A stretch of DNA of 64,000 nt from Ustilago trichophora (Eukaryota; Basidiomycota; Ustilaginomycetes; Ustilaginales; Ustilaginaceae). The notes under the pieces are model-generated. The model worked only from the letters and a program-made list of their open reading frames with translations, was not told the DNA's origin and did no database searches. Shown here in pieces: positions 9,701-18,683 of this stretch (the stretch's first letter is position 1; each line of letters begins with the position of its first letter). A program made the translations under genes and the position numbers. The stretch covers positions 1,054,001 to 1,118,000 of the forward strand of contig OOIN01000001.1 in NCBI GenBank assembly GCA_900323505.1, in the 5' to 3' direction.

Positions 9701-11635
9701 TTAGGACGATGATCCATCAGGAGGAGGGAACGTAGAGGTGACCAAAGGCGACGAGTTTGCAGGAGTTCCCTTTCTCCCCTTTGGATAGGCAATCGGGCGA
9801 TATGGCGAGGCAAGTGGGCTTCCCCTTCGCCTGTTTAGACCGTCGGACGGTGACGATGCTCCCGAAGTCGATTTGCCTTCCCTACCATTACCAACAGTTG
9901 CTCCTGCTTCACCCCTGGCGGGTGTCATCCTAGCCGAGCTCTGCAACGAAATCCTCCTCGACCTAGGCTTGCTTGGCGTCCCTTCTGCACCACCTACAAC
10001 AGACGACGAGTCAAGCGACATACTCACCCGATCCCCATCTGTGTCATTGGTGACGAAGGAATCCATCGAGACGTCACCACTCAACTCGCCTCGCGACAAC
10101 TTGTGCTGCAACTGCCTCCTCTGCTGCTGAACCAGATACGACTGGATGCGCTTGTTGGGCGATGATGTTTGGCGGATCTTGGCGAGAAGCTCCTGCTTGC
10201 GTCGCATCTTCTCAGCTTCTTCCTTGTCCGATCTCTCCTTCTCTGCCAGCCGTTCGGGCTCTTGGAACGAGAGCAGCCTTTTCGACTTTGCCTCTTCCCA
10301 TTCGTCCTTGGTCAGCCACTTGTGCACGACGACTTGGTGCGACTCTTTCGCCATGGGGTGGAGCGAGTCTCTTGGCATGCGATATTTGGATCGCCACTCG
10401 AGGACGTCACTCCATCGCTGGAGTTCTTGTGTGTCAGGATGAATGCGCCAACGCAGACCTTCAAAGTCGGTCCATTCTTCACCAGGTTGGCGGTCGTCAG
10501 AGGTATCGGCCTGGCGCTTGGTTTGCGAGGTGGTGCCTTTGAGTTTGGTTTGTTGAGCTGAGGAAGTGTCATGATGAACGGGAATGAAGTCAGTCATGGC
10601 TTCCTCGGGAAGAGCGATATCAAAGTCGAGGGACGAGCTCGGGTCAAGGTCCTTGTTGACGGTACGAGAACGTTTAGAGCTGTGAGGTTGAGACTGGATG
10701 TGCTCCTCGTCATCGCTGGAGGCTATGCTCTGTTCAGTATCCGATCCGTCCAGCTCGTCTGCTTCGCGCTTCTTGGCGGTAGCTCGTGCAGCGGTTTGGA
10801 GCGTCTGGAGTTGATTCTGGCGGGCGGGCTTGGCTTTGTTTGTGTTTGCAGATAGCGGTCTTGGGTGAGAGTGGGATACTTGTACGTCCTCGTCTTCTTC
10901 CATGGCTTCCGAGATGTCTTCCGCTGCCGAGTGAGTAGCATCGGACATCTCTTCATCCTCGATCGCCTGGTCAGCTCCGAACGTGCCTGGGATTGACACC
11001 TTCTGTGCCTTGCTCCGGCCCGAGCCGACTTCCGACTTGGTAGGAGATGCTTGCTGGCGACGCTTGAGGTTGCGATGAGCACTTGGACTGCCTTCGACAT
11101 CATTTTTGACCGGACTTCGACTGGCTTGAGGTGCGTGATCTAGCTTGTACTGAGAATCTTGACGCGTCTTCGACTTCTGAGACGAGTTCCTTTCAAGACT
11201 TTGACGTTTGTTGGGAGACGGACTGCGCGGAGAGCTTGAAGCGATGGTCTGAGATGCCTCATATCGACGATGCTGCGAGGTGGTGAGGCCGGCATCATTA
11301 GATACTCTGTGCTTCAGATAGCCAGGGAGCGTCCCGGGAATGCCGGACAGACGCGCGGCTGCTTCGTGATCGATGTTGGTTTGAGATCTCGATGGTGCCA
11401 AGGTACGCCTCTTGACAGGAGTAGAGAGATGTTCTTGCCGCTTTTGCTGAGCTCTGCGAGAAAGAGCATCGACTCTGGCTACGGCGAAAGGTCTATCATC
11501 GTCGTCCGGAATGCCTGCAGCTCGTCTGCGGTCGCGAATGAACTCTGCCTTCTTGCGCGAGTGCTGTATGCGTTGATACGTGTTGTGCACAAAGTATGCG
11601 ATGACTGCCACAACCAGCCAGTTCAGGATTGACAT
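9701..11635 (-). CDS. Membrane-anchored, largely disordered protein of unknown function
   Basis: The 644-residue protein begins MSILNWLVVAVIAYFV, a single N-terminal hydrophobic helix, followed by a basic segment. A long Ser/Arg/Glu-rich disordered middle follows. Near residues 410-540 is an ordered block rich in Trp (EEWTDFEGLRWRIHPD, then QRWSDVLEWRSKYRMPRDS and HKWLTKDEWEEAKSKRLL). It leads into a charged coiled-coil-like stretch (residues about 495-550) and then a Ser/Pro-rich tail. The frame continues upstream of 11635, but only from a GTG at 11779 with no ATG, so 11635 is chosen as start. I do not recognise the family. The topology suggests an ER or nuclear-envelope anchored protein with a cytosolic or nucleoplasmic tail, which is inference. 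It is divergent from the flavin-reductase gene. Confidence 0.75.
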   Translation of the reverse strand: MSILNWLVVAVIAYFVHNTYQRIQHSRKKAEFIRDRRRAAGIPDDDDRPFAVARVDALSRRAQQKRQEHLSTPVKRRTLAPSRSQTNIDHEAAARLSGIPGTLPGYLKHRVSNDAGLTTSQHRRYEASQTIASSSPRSPSPNKRQSLERNSSQKSKTRQDSQYKLDHAPQASRSPVKNDVEGSPSAHRNLKRRQQASPTKSEVGSGRSKAQKVSIPGTFGADQAIEDEEMSDATHSAAEDISEAMEEDEDVQVSHSHPRPLSANTNKAKPARQNQLQTLQTAARATAKKREADELDGSDTEQSIASSDDEEHIQSQPHSSKRSRTVNKDLDPSSSLDFDIALPEEAMTDFIPVHHDTSSAQQTKLKGTTSQTKRQADTSDDRQPGEEWTDFEGLRWRIHPDTQELQRWSDVLEWRSKYRMPRDSLHPMAKESHQVVVHKWLTKDEWEEAKSKRLLSFQEPERLAEKERSDKEEAEKMRRKQELLAKIRQTSSPNKRIQSYLVQQQRRQLQHKLSRGELSGDVSMDSFVTNDTDGDRVSMSLDSSSVVGGAEGTPSKPRSRRISLQSSARMTPARGEAGATVGNGREGKSTSGASSPSDGLNRRRGSPLASPYRPIAYPKGRKGTPANSSPLVTSTFPPPDGSSS

Positions 11636-12201
11636 TCTGCAAAGGCTACAGACGTAGCAGTGGGTGCAGTTGTCTCCTGCTGCCCGAGTTGCGATGGTGC
11701 TTGCAACTGCAGAGGCGTATAGGATAGAAGGCGTTGAGAACGCAAGTTGGACGAGTGAGGTCAAAAGGGTCCAACGCACAGTTCACACAAAAAATCGTCA
11801 TCCGCACTTTGAGCACCCGAAATCCGATTCCCGACTTTTGTCGAATTTGCGGCCCGTGCATATGTTCCCATCCCTGATCCTTCGCAGAATCAAGCAGGGA
11901 GGCTTCGTAGAAAAGATCCAGATTCTTAAGGGATGTAACAAAAGCAGCATACTACTTCGCAAGATGCCACAAGAAGTGCGATGTTCGAATGGTTCGAGGA
12001 CCATAGCCGTGATTGCGAAAGCGCAAGGAAATCGCGGCCCATATTGCGGAAAATACTGCACTTCTCCACACTCGGATGTCTCGGGGTTTAACCGTGTGCG
12101 CCTGGACCTAAAAGTGATGTCTTCGCTAGCCCGCTTTTCCTTCGTCCTTGCCACAATCTTCGTCATAGACACCATCACTAGATCTTTATACCACCATAGA
12201 C
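11636..12201. other. Divergent promoter region
   Basis: These 566 bp separate two divergently transcribed genes and must hold both promoters. The only open frames are overlapping short ones without support. A minus-strand frame from 9701 runs into it but lacks an ATG here. Confidence 0.6.
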
Positions 12202-13222
12202 ATGTCACAACAGACTAACGGCGACACATACGGTGTACCCGGCGCGGGCGCTGGTGGTGGCTCCAAGTATAAGCCCTTCAAGGAAGAGGAAGCCAAGCGC
12301 CCCACATTCGACGCTTCGCTGTCGTACACGCTCACCAAGGCGCCCGACGTTGACTTCAAAGCTGGTCAAGGGCTCAACTCTCATCCTGCATCAGCGACAT
12401 TTGGTGCCGATGACGCCGAGTACCACGTGATCCAAATTGGCAAGACCAAGGTTACCTCGGCTACCATGTACAAGCTCATGGTTTCATCGATCGCCCCTCG
12501 TCCTGTGGCGCTCGTGACGACCCTCAACGAGGATGGTTCACCCAACTTGGCACCCATCAGCTGGTACCAGATGGTGTCGCAGGATCCAGCGATGGTTATG
12601 ATCTCCTTCGGTGGAAGCGAGGACAGGAGGAAGGACAGCGAGAACAACATCAAGCGCCTCAATGAGTTTTCCATTTCCTCGTCGTCCGAGCCATACGCCG
12701 AGGCGCTCAACTTTGCCTCTGTAGACTGTCCTTCTGGTGTCAGCGAGTATGCACTCACTGGTCTCACCCCCGTAAAGAGCAAAGTCATCCAGACACCCCG
12801 TGTCAAGGTACGTAGCCCCGTTCGCAAACCACTCTATATTGCTGAGATTCGTTCATTCACCGACTCACTATTCTACACCACAACAGGAATCGCCCATGTC
12901 GATGGAGTGCGAAGTCGAGTACACTCGTGATATCCACAACGCTCAGGGCAAGCACACAACCACGCTAGTCCTCGGCCGTGTCAAAGTGATGCACATCCGC
13001 AAGGACATGATCAACCCCGAAACTGGCGCCGTCGACGCTGCCAAGACTCTTCCCGTGACCCGAATCGGTGGTCTGCAGTACGCCCGTACTTCGGTTGGCT
13101 ACGAGCTCGAACGACCAAAATGGGACGTCATCAAGGACCGACCTGATGTCAAGGCTGCGCTGGAAAAGGGAATCAAGCCGTGGTTCGAGACTAAAGATGA
13201 GGTGCTGGAATCCTACCCTTGA
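12202..13222 (+). CDS. Flavin-reductase-like (FMN-binding split-barrel) protein, two exons
   Basis: Exon 1 is 12202-12807 and exon 2 is 12887-13222. The 79-nt intron has donor GTACGT and acceptor AACAG, and the join gives 313 residues with the frame kept. After a disordered ~70-residue leader, the sequence SSIAPRPVALVTTLNEDGS and NLAPISWYQMVSQDPAMVMI matches the flavin-reductase-like domain that binds FMN. PVTRIGGLQYARTS near the C-terminus is the usual final block, carrying the conserved Gly and Tyr. Proteins of this family use NAD(P)H and flavin, or simply bind FMN. The exact reaction is unknown. It is probably soluble, as no signal or membrane segment is seen. It is convergent with the methyltransferase gene, with 77 bp between stop codons. 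Confidence 0.9.
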
Positions 13223-13299
13223 TGCTGAGAAATAGATTGTTCACAGTCAGAAGAGGCACGATCAGATATAGACATTCATTTTCAGAGAACAGCAGTCTG

Positions 13300-14199
13300 C
13301 TATGAAGCCTTCTGGGCGATGGCAAGGAAATTGTCGTAAGTCTTGCCATCTTTGACAAACTGTGCAGACTTGCCCATGTTGACGAGCTTGAGGTTGGCTG
13401 CCGTGAAGAAGTCATCCATCTCGGCGTCGGTGAAGCCACCTCTGTGAGCAATGACGTTTTCGTGCTGGTGGCTGGCGTGGCCGTGACCATGACTGTGACC
13501 ATGACCATGGTTGTGACCGTGGCTGTCATGGTGATGACCATGTCCATGAGAGTGTCCTTCCTGCTTCTGACCCCCACTAGCAGACTCAGCCGGCTTGACA
13601 CCGAAATCCTCGATTTGCTTGTGCGACCCATCTTCGCGCTCAAACGTCCTAGGAGCGGAATGGAATTCGACCGACTTGTCCGTCTTGATCAGATCCACCA
13701 CCGCCAGATATCCTCCTGGCTTGAGATATTCTGCCAGCACCTGCGTGACCTTCTTCGGATCACTAATGTGGTGGTACGCATTGGTGCATGTGATCACATC
13801 GAACTTCTTACCCTCCAGCCCTCCTTTTCCTCCTACTTCCTCGGCCAAGATATCAGTGACAACAGGAACAATGTTGTCAATCCTGTTGGCTGCATCGGTC
13901 TGAGCATCAAGCTTGTTCCGCAGCTGTTGGATCATCGCGTCTGATTGATCCAAAGCTGTAACGGACTTGCAGCGCGGGGCGAGGAGCATAGCGAGCAGTC
14001 CGGTGCCCGCAGCAAAATCCAACAGCTCAGTGGAGGAGGAGTCGATACCAGGTACGCGGTCAAGAATGTTGGCGGCATTCGTCTTGGCCACTTCGACCAC
14101 CATGCCTCGACCCATCTTGTCGTACTCGGCCGCAGTGAGGGCGTAAAAGGCCTTGTTGGCGTCGGTGATCAGTTGATTGTCCTTGTTCGAGCTGGTCAT
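13300..14199 (-). CDS. SAM-dependent methyltransferase with a His-rich insertion
   Basis: This 299-residue class I (Rossmann) methyltransferase has motif I, LLDFAAGTGLLAML (residues 59-72), which binds S-adenosylmethionine. The acidic ALDQSD loop follows at 82-87. FDVITCTNAYHHI and LKPGGYLAVVDL are the later motifs. The arrangement resembles UbiE/type-11 methyltransferases of small molecules. The substrate is unknown. Between the core and the last ~50 residues lies residues 216-246, with 16 His alternating with Gly, Ser or Asn. Such runs bind Zn, Ni or Co in other proteins, as in nickel chaperones and zinc transporters. The last segment (FTDAEMDDFFTAANL) is normal for the family. ATG at 14199. 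It is divergent from cofactor D. Confidence 0.9.
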   Translation of the reverse strand: MTSSNKDNQLITDANKAFYALTAAEYDKMGRGMVVEVAKTNAANILDRVPGIDSSSTELLDFAAGTGLLAMLLAPRCKSVTALDQSDAMIQQLRNKLDAQTDAANRIDNIVPVVTDILAEEVGGKGGLEGKKFDVITCTNAYHHISDPKKVTQVLAEYLKPGGYLAVVDLIKTDKSVEFHSAPRTFEREDGSHKQIEDFGVKPAESASGGQKQEGHSHGHGHHHDSHGHNHGHGHSHGHGHASHQHENVIAHRGGFTDAEMDDFFTAANLKLVNMGKSAQFVKDGKTYDNFLAIAQKAS

Positions 14200-14588
14200 G
14201 CTGGCCGATTCCTTGCTTGAATTGATGTTTGACTGAGTGCGGATTGATGATGGAGGAGTTCTTGCAAGGTCAAAGAGTGACTAGTCGAGGTCTTTTAGGA
14301 AAAGAGAGGTGCAAGGAATCGATGGTGAAAAGTGTGGAGATTCAGGGTCCAACCTCGAACGGACCACGAGAGGTTATGTCCGCTCGGAGCCTTTTTTGGG
14401 AGGACTGAGCAGCTCCGCGGGAAGAAGGTTTGAACGCGTCAGGAAGACCAACACCTACACATTTCCACTTTTCGTCGATCCCCAACTGCACTCTGACTCC
14501 ATCTTTGCTAGCTAGCTCAACTGCTGCGGTCACCTCAAACGCTCTGATAACCGCTGAGGTGACTCACCCGGCGAGGTCACATGCTCAT
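14200..14588. other. Divergent promoter region, methyltransferase / cofactor D
   Basis: These 389 bp lie between the two start codons. The cofactor D frame extends back to 14430 but has no ATG there. Nothing else is supported. Confidence 0.6.
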
Positions 14589-17500
14589 ATGCCATCAGCA
14601 GGAGCAGCCATCAATGACTCCTCTGCGGAAATCGAGGAGAAGGAACTAGTCCGCTTCGAGCGTGCTGACGAGTATCTCTCCCTTCTCTCTCGTCTCGTAC
14701 CACCAAGTGCTGGATCCAGTTCCTCCATAGCTAGCACCTCAGTGACTGCGATCAGCCCAGAAGACGCACTCAGCACCCTCATCAGCATCCTGGACGAATA
14801 CCAGGACCAGTCCAACCTGCTCGATCCTTACCTCGAACGTATCGTCTCCCCACCCGTCGAAGCGCTCCAGCGTCACGTCCGCTCACTCGCCCTCTCTGAT
14901 CGCATCAACACCTCCGACCATCTCTCATCAGACTCAGTGACTCGACTGAGCAAACTCGTTTACGCCTACACGAAAGTACGAGGGTACAAGACCATCGTCC
15001 ACTACTTTCCACACGAAGTTGCCGACCTTCCTGCCACACTTTCCTTCCTGGAGCAATTGCAGCGATCATTGCAAAACGATGCAGGCGAGTCATCGACGAG
15101 CTGCTGGGAGCTTCGTTATGTCTGTTTGCTGTGGCTTTCGCTGATCTGCATGATCCCTTTTGACCTGGCCAAGTTCGACAGGCCGGGCCAGGAGCCCCAG
15201 CAGTCAACTGCTTCACGCATCGCCGCGATGGCAGAGCACTTCATCACCAGCCCAGGCAAAGAACGTGACGCTGCAGCAGTGGTGCTTGGTCGACTATTCC
15301 AACGCACTGATGTCCAGCTTAGGGATCACTTCACTGCATTCCTCACCACAAGCCGCATCGCACTCGAAAGCACCGCCAACCTCAGCCCCTTCCATGCAAC
15401 CGGCATCCTGCAGGCGCTTTGCGAGATCCTTAAGACCAGTGAACCAGACTTTGTCGTCACACACCTGGCCTCTATCCAATCCATCATCGAGGTGTATGAC
15501 TCTCCGGAAATGGGCGCTCTCACGGGCAACGTTTTGGTCGTCAAGTATCAGACAAAGCTCACCAGCAGGCTAGCGCTGAAGCTCCTCCGCCCTCGCGCTG
15601 CCCGTAGGCGTGCCAACAAGCTCCACGTCCTTGGCGGCAGCTCCACGCACAATCCTCCCGCAACTCAAATTACCTCGGAAGAGGATGAAGACGACGAGTC
15701 GGACATTCCAGAAGAAACTGAGCAGTTCATCTCGTACCTTATCGAGGCATTGCAGCACAAAGACACCGTGGTGCGGTATAGCGCTGCCAAAGGCCTTGCT
15801 CGACTATGCGACCGCCTCCCGACTTCTTTTCTCAACCAAGTGGTCGAAGCGATCATTTCGCTTTTTCACATCAACGTTCCAAACCTTTATTCAGGGGCGA
15901 TGGATCTCAGCTCGGTCTCAGAGCACACCTGGCAGGGTACATGCATGGCGCTGGCTGAGCTATCCAGGCGGGGCCTGCTGTTTGCAGAAATGCTTTCAGA
16001 GGCGTTTCCGTGGATCCTTAAAGCGCTGCTATTTGACGTGAGGCGGGGAGCACACTCGGTGGGCGCCAATGTCAGGGATGCAGCCTGTTACGTCGTGTGG
16101 GCATTGGCCCGGTCGAACGATGTCGAGTCCATTCGACCGCACGCTATGGAGCTAGCTCAACGCCTTGTAGCGGTAGCGACCCTCGATCGCGACGTCTCGA
16201 TCAGACGTGCGGCCAGTGCAGCCTTTCAAGAATCTGTTGGGCGGCTGTCGCTGTTCCCTCATGGTATCGACGTGATTCGAATGACTGATTTCTACGCCGT
16301 CAGCGTCCGACGCAGCGCTTTCCTCGAATGCGCTGTGAATGTGTCCCGCTTTGCCGAGTACCAAGGCTACCTGGTGGATCACCTGCTAGATGTGGTGACG
16401 ATCCACTGGGATCCGGCGATGCGGAGACTAGGCGCCCAGTCAATAGCGCTTATCGCCATGAACGACCCAGCTGTGCTCATGACAGCGATCACATCCAGGC
16501 TGAGTGCGCGCATCGGAACGTCAGACACCGCTGTGTTGCACGGAACGTTGTTGAGCTTGGCTGAGGTGTGTCGTGTTTCCCGCACATTGAGTGGTGATCA
16601 AGCGGTGGTTGCAGAGGAAGTTAGAGCAAAAGCTTTCGGATTGCTCAACAGCGTCAGGCCGTCTGTGTTTCGCTCGCTAGGCGCCGCAGCGACTCTCCAA
16701 GCTGCATGTCAGCTCATCGGCGCCGGGTTTCCAACCTCCACCACTTCGTCGAAAGACGAAACTCAGACGTGGGAGAAGGTTCTCAACCTCGCCCTTGCGC
16801 GCCAGGAAGAAATCGTTCATAACGCTGCAGCTGAAGCCGTTGCCCACCTCAGCCGCGTTGTCGACTTCACCTGTAAAGTCCGCTCAACCCTCGACAGCTG
16901 GTCGACTCTCACCCTCCCTCAGCAGCAGAGCAACGCCCTTCTCCTCGGCACTATCCATTTCGAGTCCCATCCTCAACTGTTCGAACCCGTAATCGACCAC
17001 CTCATCAGCCTCACCCGACCCTCAACGAAAACCACACCCAACATCCTCTACTCTACCAACATCGAAGTACGCCGCAATGCTATGGATAGTCTTACACGCT
17101 CCCACCCGCACATCCTCCATTTGCACCACGAAACCTCGCTGCTCCTCCTCCCCAGAATTGTACACTCCCTCCTAGCGGGGCTGGGAGACTACACCACCGA
17201 CCAACGTGGCGATGTAGGCTCTTGGGTGCGATTGAGCTGTGTCACTGGTCTCCGGGAGATCCTTATTCTCCTATCCCGCCAACAAAGATTGGTTTTGGAA
17301 GAGAGTTTGTTTCACAGGGTGATTGGGGCACTGTGGAAACAGGCTGCTGAACGGATCGACCACGTGCGTCATATGGCTGGATGTAGCGTGGTTGCTGTTT
17401 ATCATGCTTACTCTTCTCCAAACGAGAGGGTGGTAAAGCCAATGGGCTACGATGTGGTGAAGTCGGCATTTGGCGCTGGTTGCTTACAACCCTTTGGCGA

Positions 17501-18293
17501 AATGCAGAACGGCGACGGAAAGGCAGAAGGGACTGTGGATCTCAGTCTCAACTTCAACAACCCAACCAAAGCTTATCCTCGACTCTGTCAACTTCTCACC
17601 ATCCCAACCTACCGCATGTCGATTTTGGAAGGACTTCTTTTGAGCATCGGATCCAAATCTGATCTCGGGGAACGAATTATCGGACCCTCCCTATCCACCC
17701 TAACCACAGCCGACAATGGGTCAGGATACACCCTACCCCAACTACTAGGCAACATTTTCGACCTTGCCAAAGGACACTTTGGCGAGAATCGAATCTTCAT
17801 CCCCTCCATCATAGCTGTGAGTTTACTCCTCGAGAACGGTTCGCAGCATGATGAGGAAAACGTGGAAGATGTTTTGGTACGATTGGTCAGGATGGCCATG
17901 ACAAACGTCGACAAGATCAAGAGCGTTCCGCGACTAGTAGCTTCGGCTACGCTCTGTGCGAATCTGGTCCTCGTCATAACCTCAAGTACAGCAAAAGAGG
18001 GGAAAGCGAAGTTGCTAGAGATGCTACTGAAGGCAGTAAGAGTGTTTCTCAAACATCCTTTCCCAACGGTGAGAACGCGAATGGCCGAACAGCTATATGC
18101 TGTCCTGTCGAGCGGTGTTTCCTTCGATGACGAGGAGGAGGATGGCGGAGGAGAAGGAGGCAAGCTCGAGCTGTGGGAAGACGTTGAAATGGCTTTGCTT
18201 GATACCAAGTGGGGAGCTGTTTCGACAGATGGAGATGATAACGAGGAAACGGTTCAAAGTATCGTTTCTGCTCTGCCTCGATTGTTGGGATGA
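14589..18293 (+). CDS. Tubulin-folding cofactor D (TBCD/Alp1/Cin1 family)
   Basis: Cofactor D captures beta-tubulin and, with cofactors C and E, assembles the alpha/beta-tubulin dimer in the cytosol. The 1234-residue protein is all alpha-helical with HEAT-type repeats, and the length fits the family (about 1100-1200). KVRGYKTIVHYFPHE (about residues 131-145) followed by a PATLSFLEQL helix is a family hallmark. ELRYVCLLWLSLICMIPFDL and the later VRYSAAKGLARLCDRLP are further conserved blocks. The C-terminal part carries an acidic Asp/Glu/Gly-rich loop. The frame is open from a TTG at 14430, but the first ATG is 14589. No intron is seen. It is convergent with the lipase gene. Confidence 0.93.
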   Translation: MPSAGAAINDSSAEIEEKELVRFERADEYLSLLSRLVPPSAGSSSSIASTSVTAISPEDALSTLISILDEYQDQSNLLDPYLERIVSPPVEALQRHVRSLALSDRINTSDHLSSDSVTRLSKLVYAYTKVRGYKTIVHYFPHEVADLPATLSFLEQLQRSLQNDAGESSTSCWELRYVCLLWLSLICMIPFDLAKFDRPGQEPQQSTASRIAAMAEHFITSPGKERDAAAVVLGRLFQRTDVQLRDHFTAFLTTSRIALESTANLSPFHATGILQALCEILKTSEPDFVVTHLASIQSIIEVYDSPEMGALTGNVLVVKYQTKLTSRLALKLLRPRAARRRANKLHVLGGSSTHNPPATQITSEEDEDDESDIPEETEQFISYLIEALQHKDTVVRYSAAKGLARLCDRLPTSFLNQVVEAIISLFHINVPNLYSGAMDLSSVSEHTWQGTCMALAELSRRGLLFAEMLSEAFPWILKALLFDVRRGAHSVGANVRDAACYVVWALARSNDVESIRPHAMELAQRLVAVATLDRDVSIRRAASAAFQESVGRLSLFPHGIDVIRMTDFYAVSVRRSAFLECAVNVSRFAEYQGYLVDHLLDVVTIHWDPAMRRLGAQSIALIAMNDPAVLMTAITSRLSARIGTSDTAVLHGTLLSLAEVCRVSRTLSGDQAVVAEEVRAKAFGLLNSVRPSVFRSLGAAATLQAACQLIGAGFPTSTTSSKDETQTWEKVLNLALARQEEIVHNAAAEAVAHLSRVVDFTCKVRSTLDSWSTLTLPQQQSNALLLGTIHFESHPQLFEPVIDHLISLTRPSTKTTPNILYSTNIEVRRNAMDSLTRSHPHILHLHHETSLLLLPRIVHSLLAGLGDYTTDQRGDVGSWVRLSCVTGLREILILLSRQQRLVLEESLFHRVIGALWKQAAERIDHVRHMAGCSVVAVYHAYSSPNERVVKPMGYDVVKSAFGAGCLQPFGEMQNGDGKAEGTVDLSLNFNNPTKAYPRLCQLLTIPTYRMSILEGLLLSIGSKSDLGERIIGPSLSTLTTADNGSGYTLPQLLGNIFDLAKGHFGENRIFIPSIIAVSLLLENGSQHDEENVEDVLVRLVRMAMTNVDKIKSVPRLVASATLCANLVLVITSSTAKEGKAKLLEMLLKAVRVFLKHPFPTVRTRMAEQLYAVLSSGVSFDDEEEDGGGEGGKLELWEDVEMALLDTKWGAVSTDGDDNEETVQSIVSALPRLLG

Positions 18294-18683
18294 GTCTGCC
18301 GAAAATACCGTTGAGTTCTGCCTTTGCCAGAAATGCAATCATTTTCATCCAGTCTGTAACTTAGATCGGACACGTGAATGTGAAGTTGTGGGTTCGTTGA
18401 TGTGGTGGCGACGGAGGCAAACTCAGGCCAATCTGGTCACAACCCGAAGCGTGTTTCAAGTGATCCGCGTCACATGCAACCATATCGCAATAAAAATTTT
18501 CCCTCCGAACAGCTGCACAACCTTATCCACCATCACCATCATTTCAAAAACCTGCAAAGCTGTTAAAAGATTCCAAGGAGAAGTATATTGTCTTCCAACA
18601 GGGGTATAACATCAAACAAAAACAAAATATAAACAACAAATCTCCCCCGTCCTCGTCCCCTTGCCGACCCGACCTCCTGGTCA
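18294..18683. other. Intergenic region between convergent genes
   Basis: This 390-bp stretch separates the stops of cofactor D and the lipase. It is A-rich toward 18480-18640 and carries AATAAA-like sequence, as expected for 3' UTRs. No gene is seen. Confidence 0.6.
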
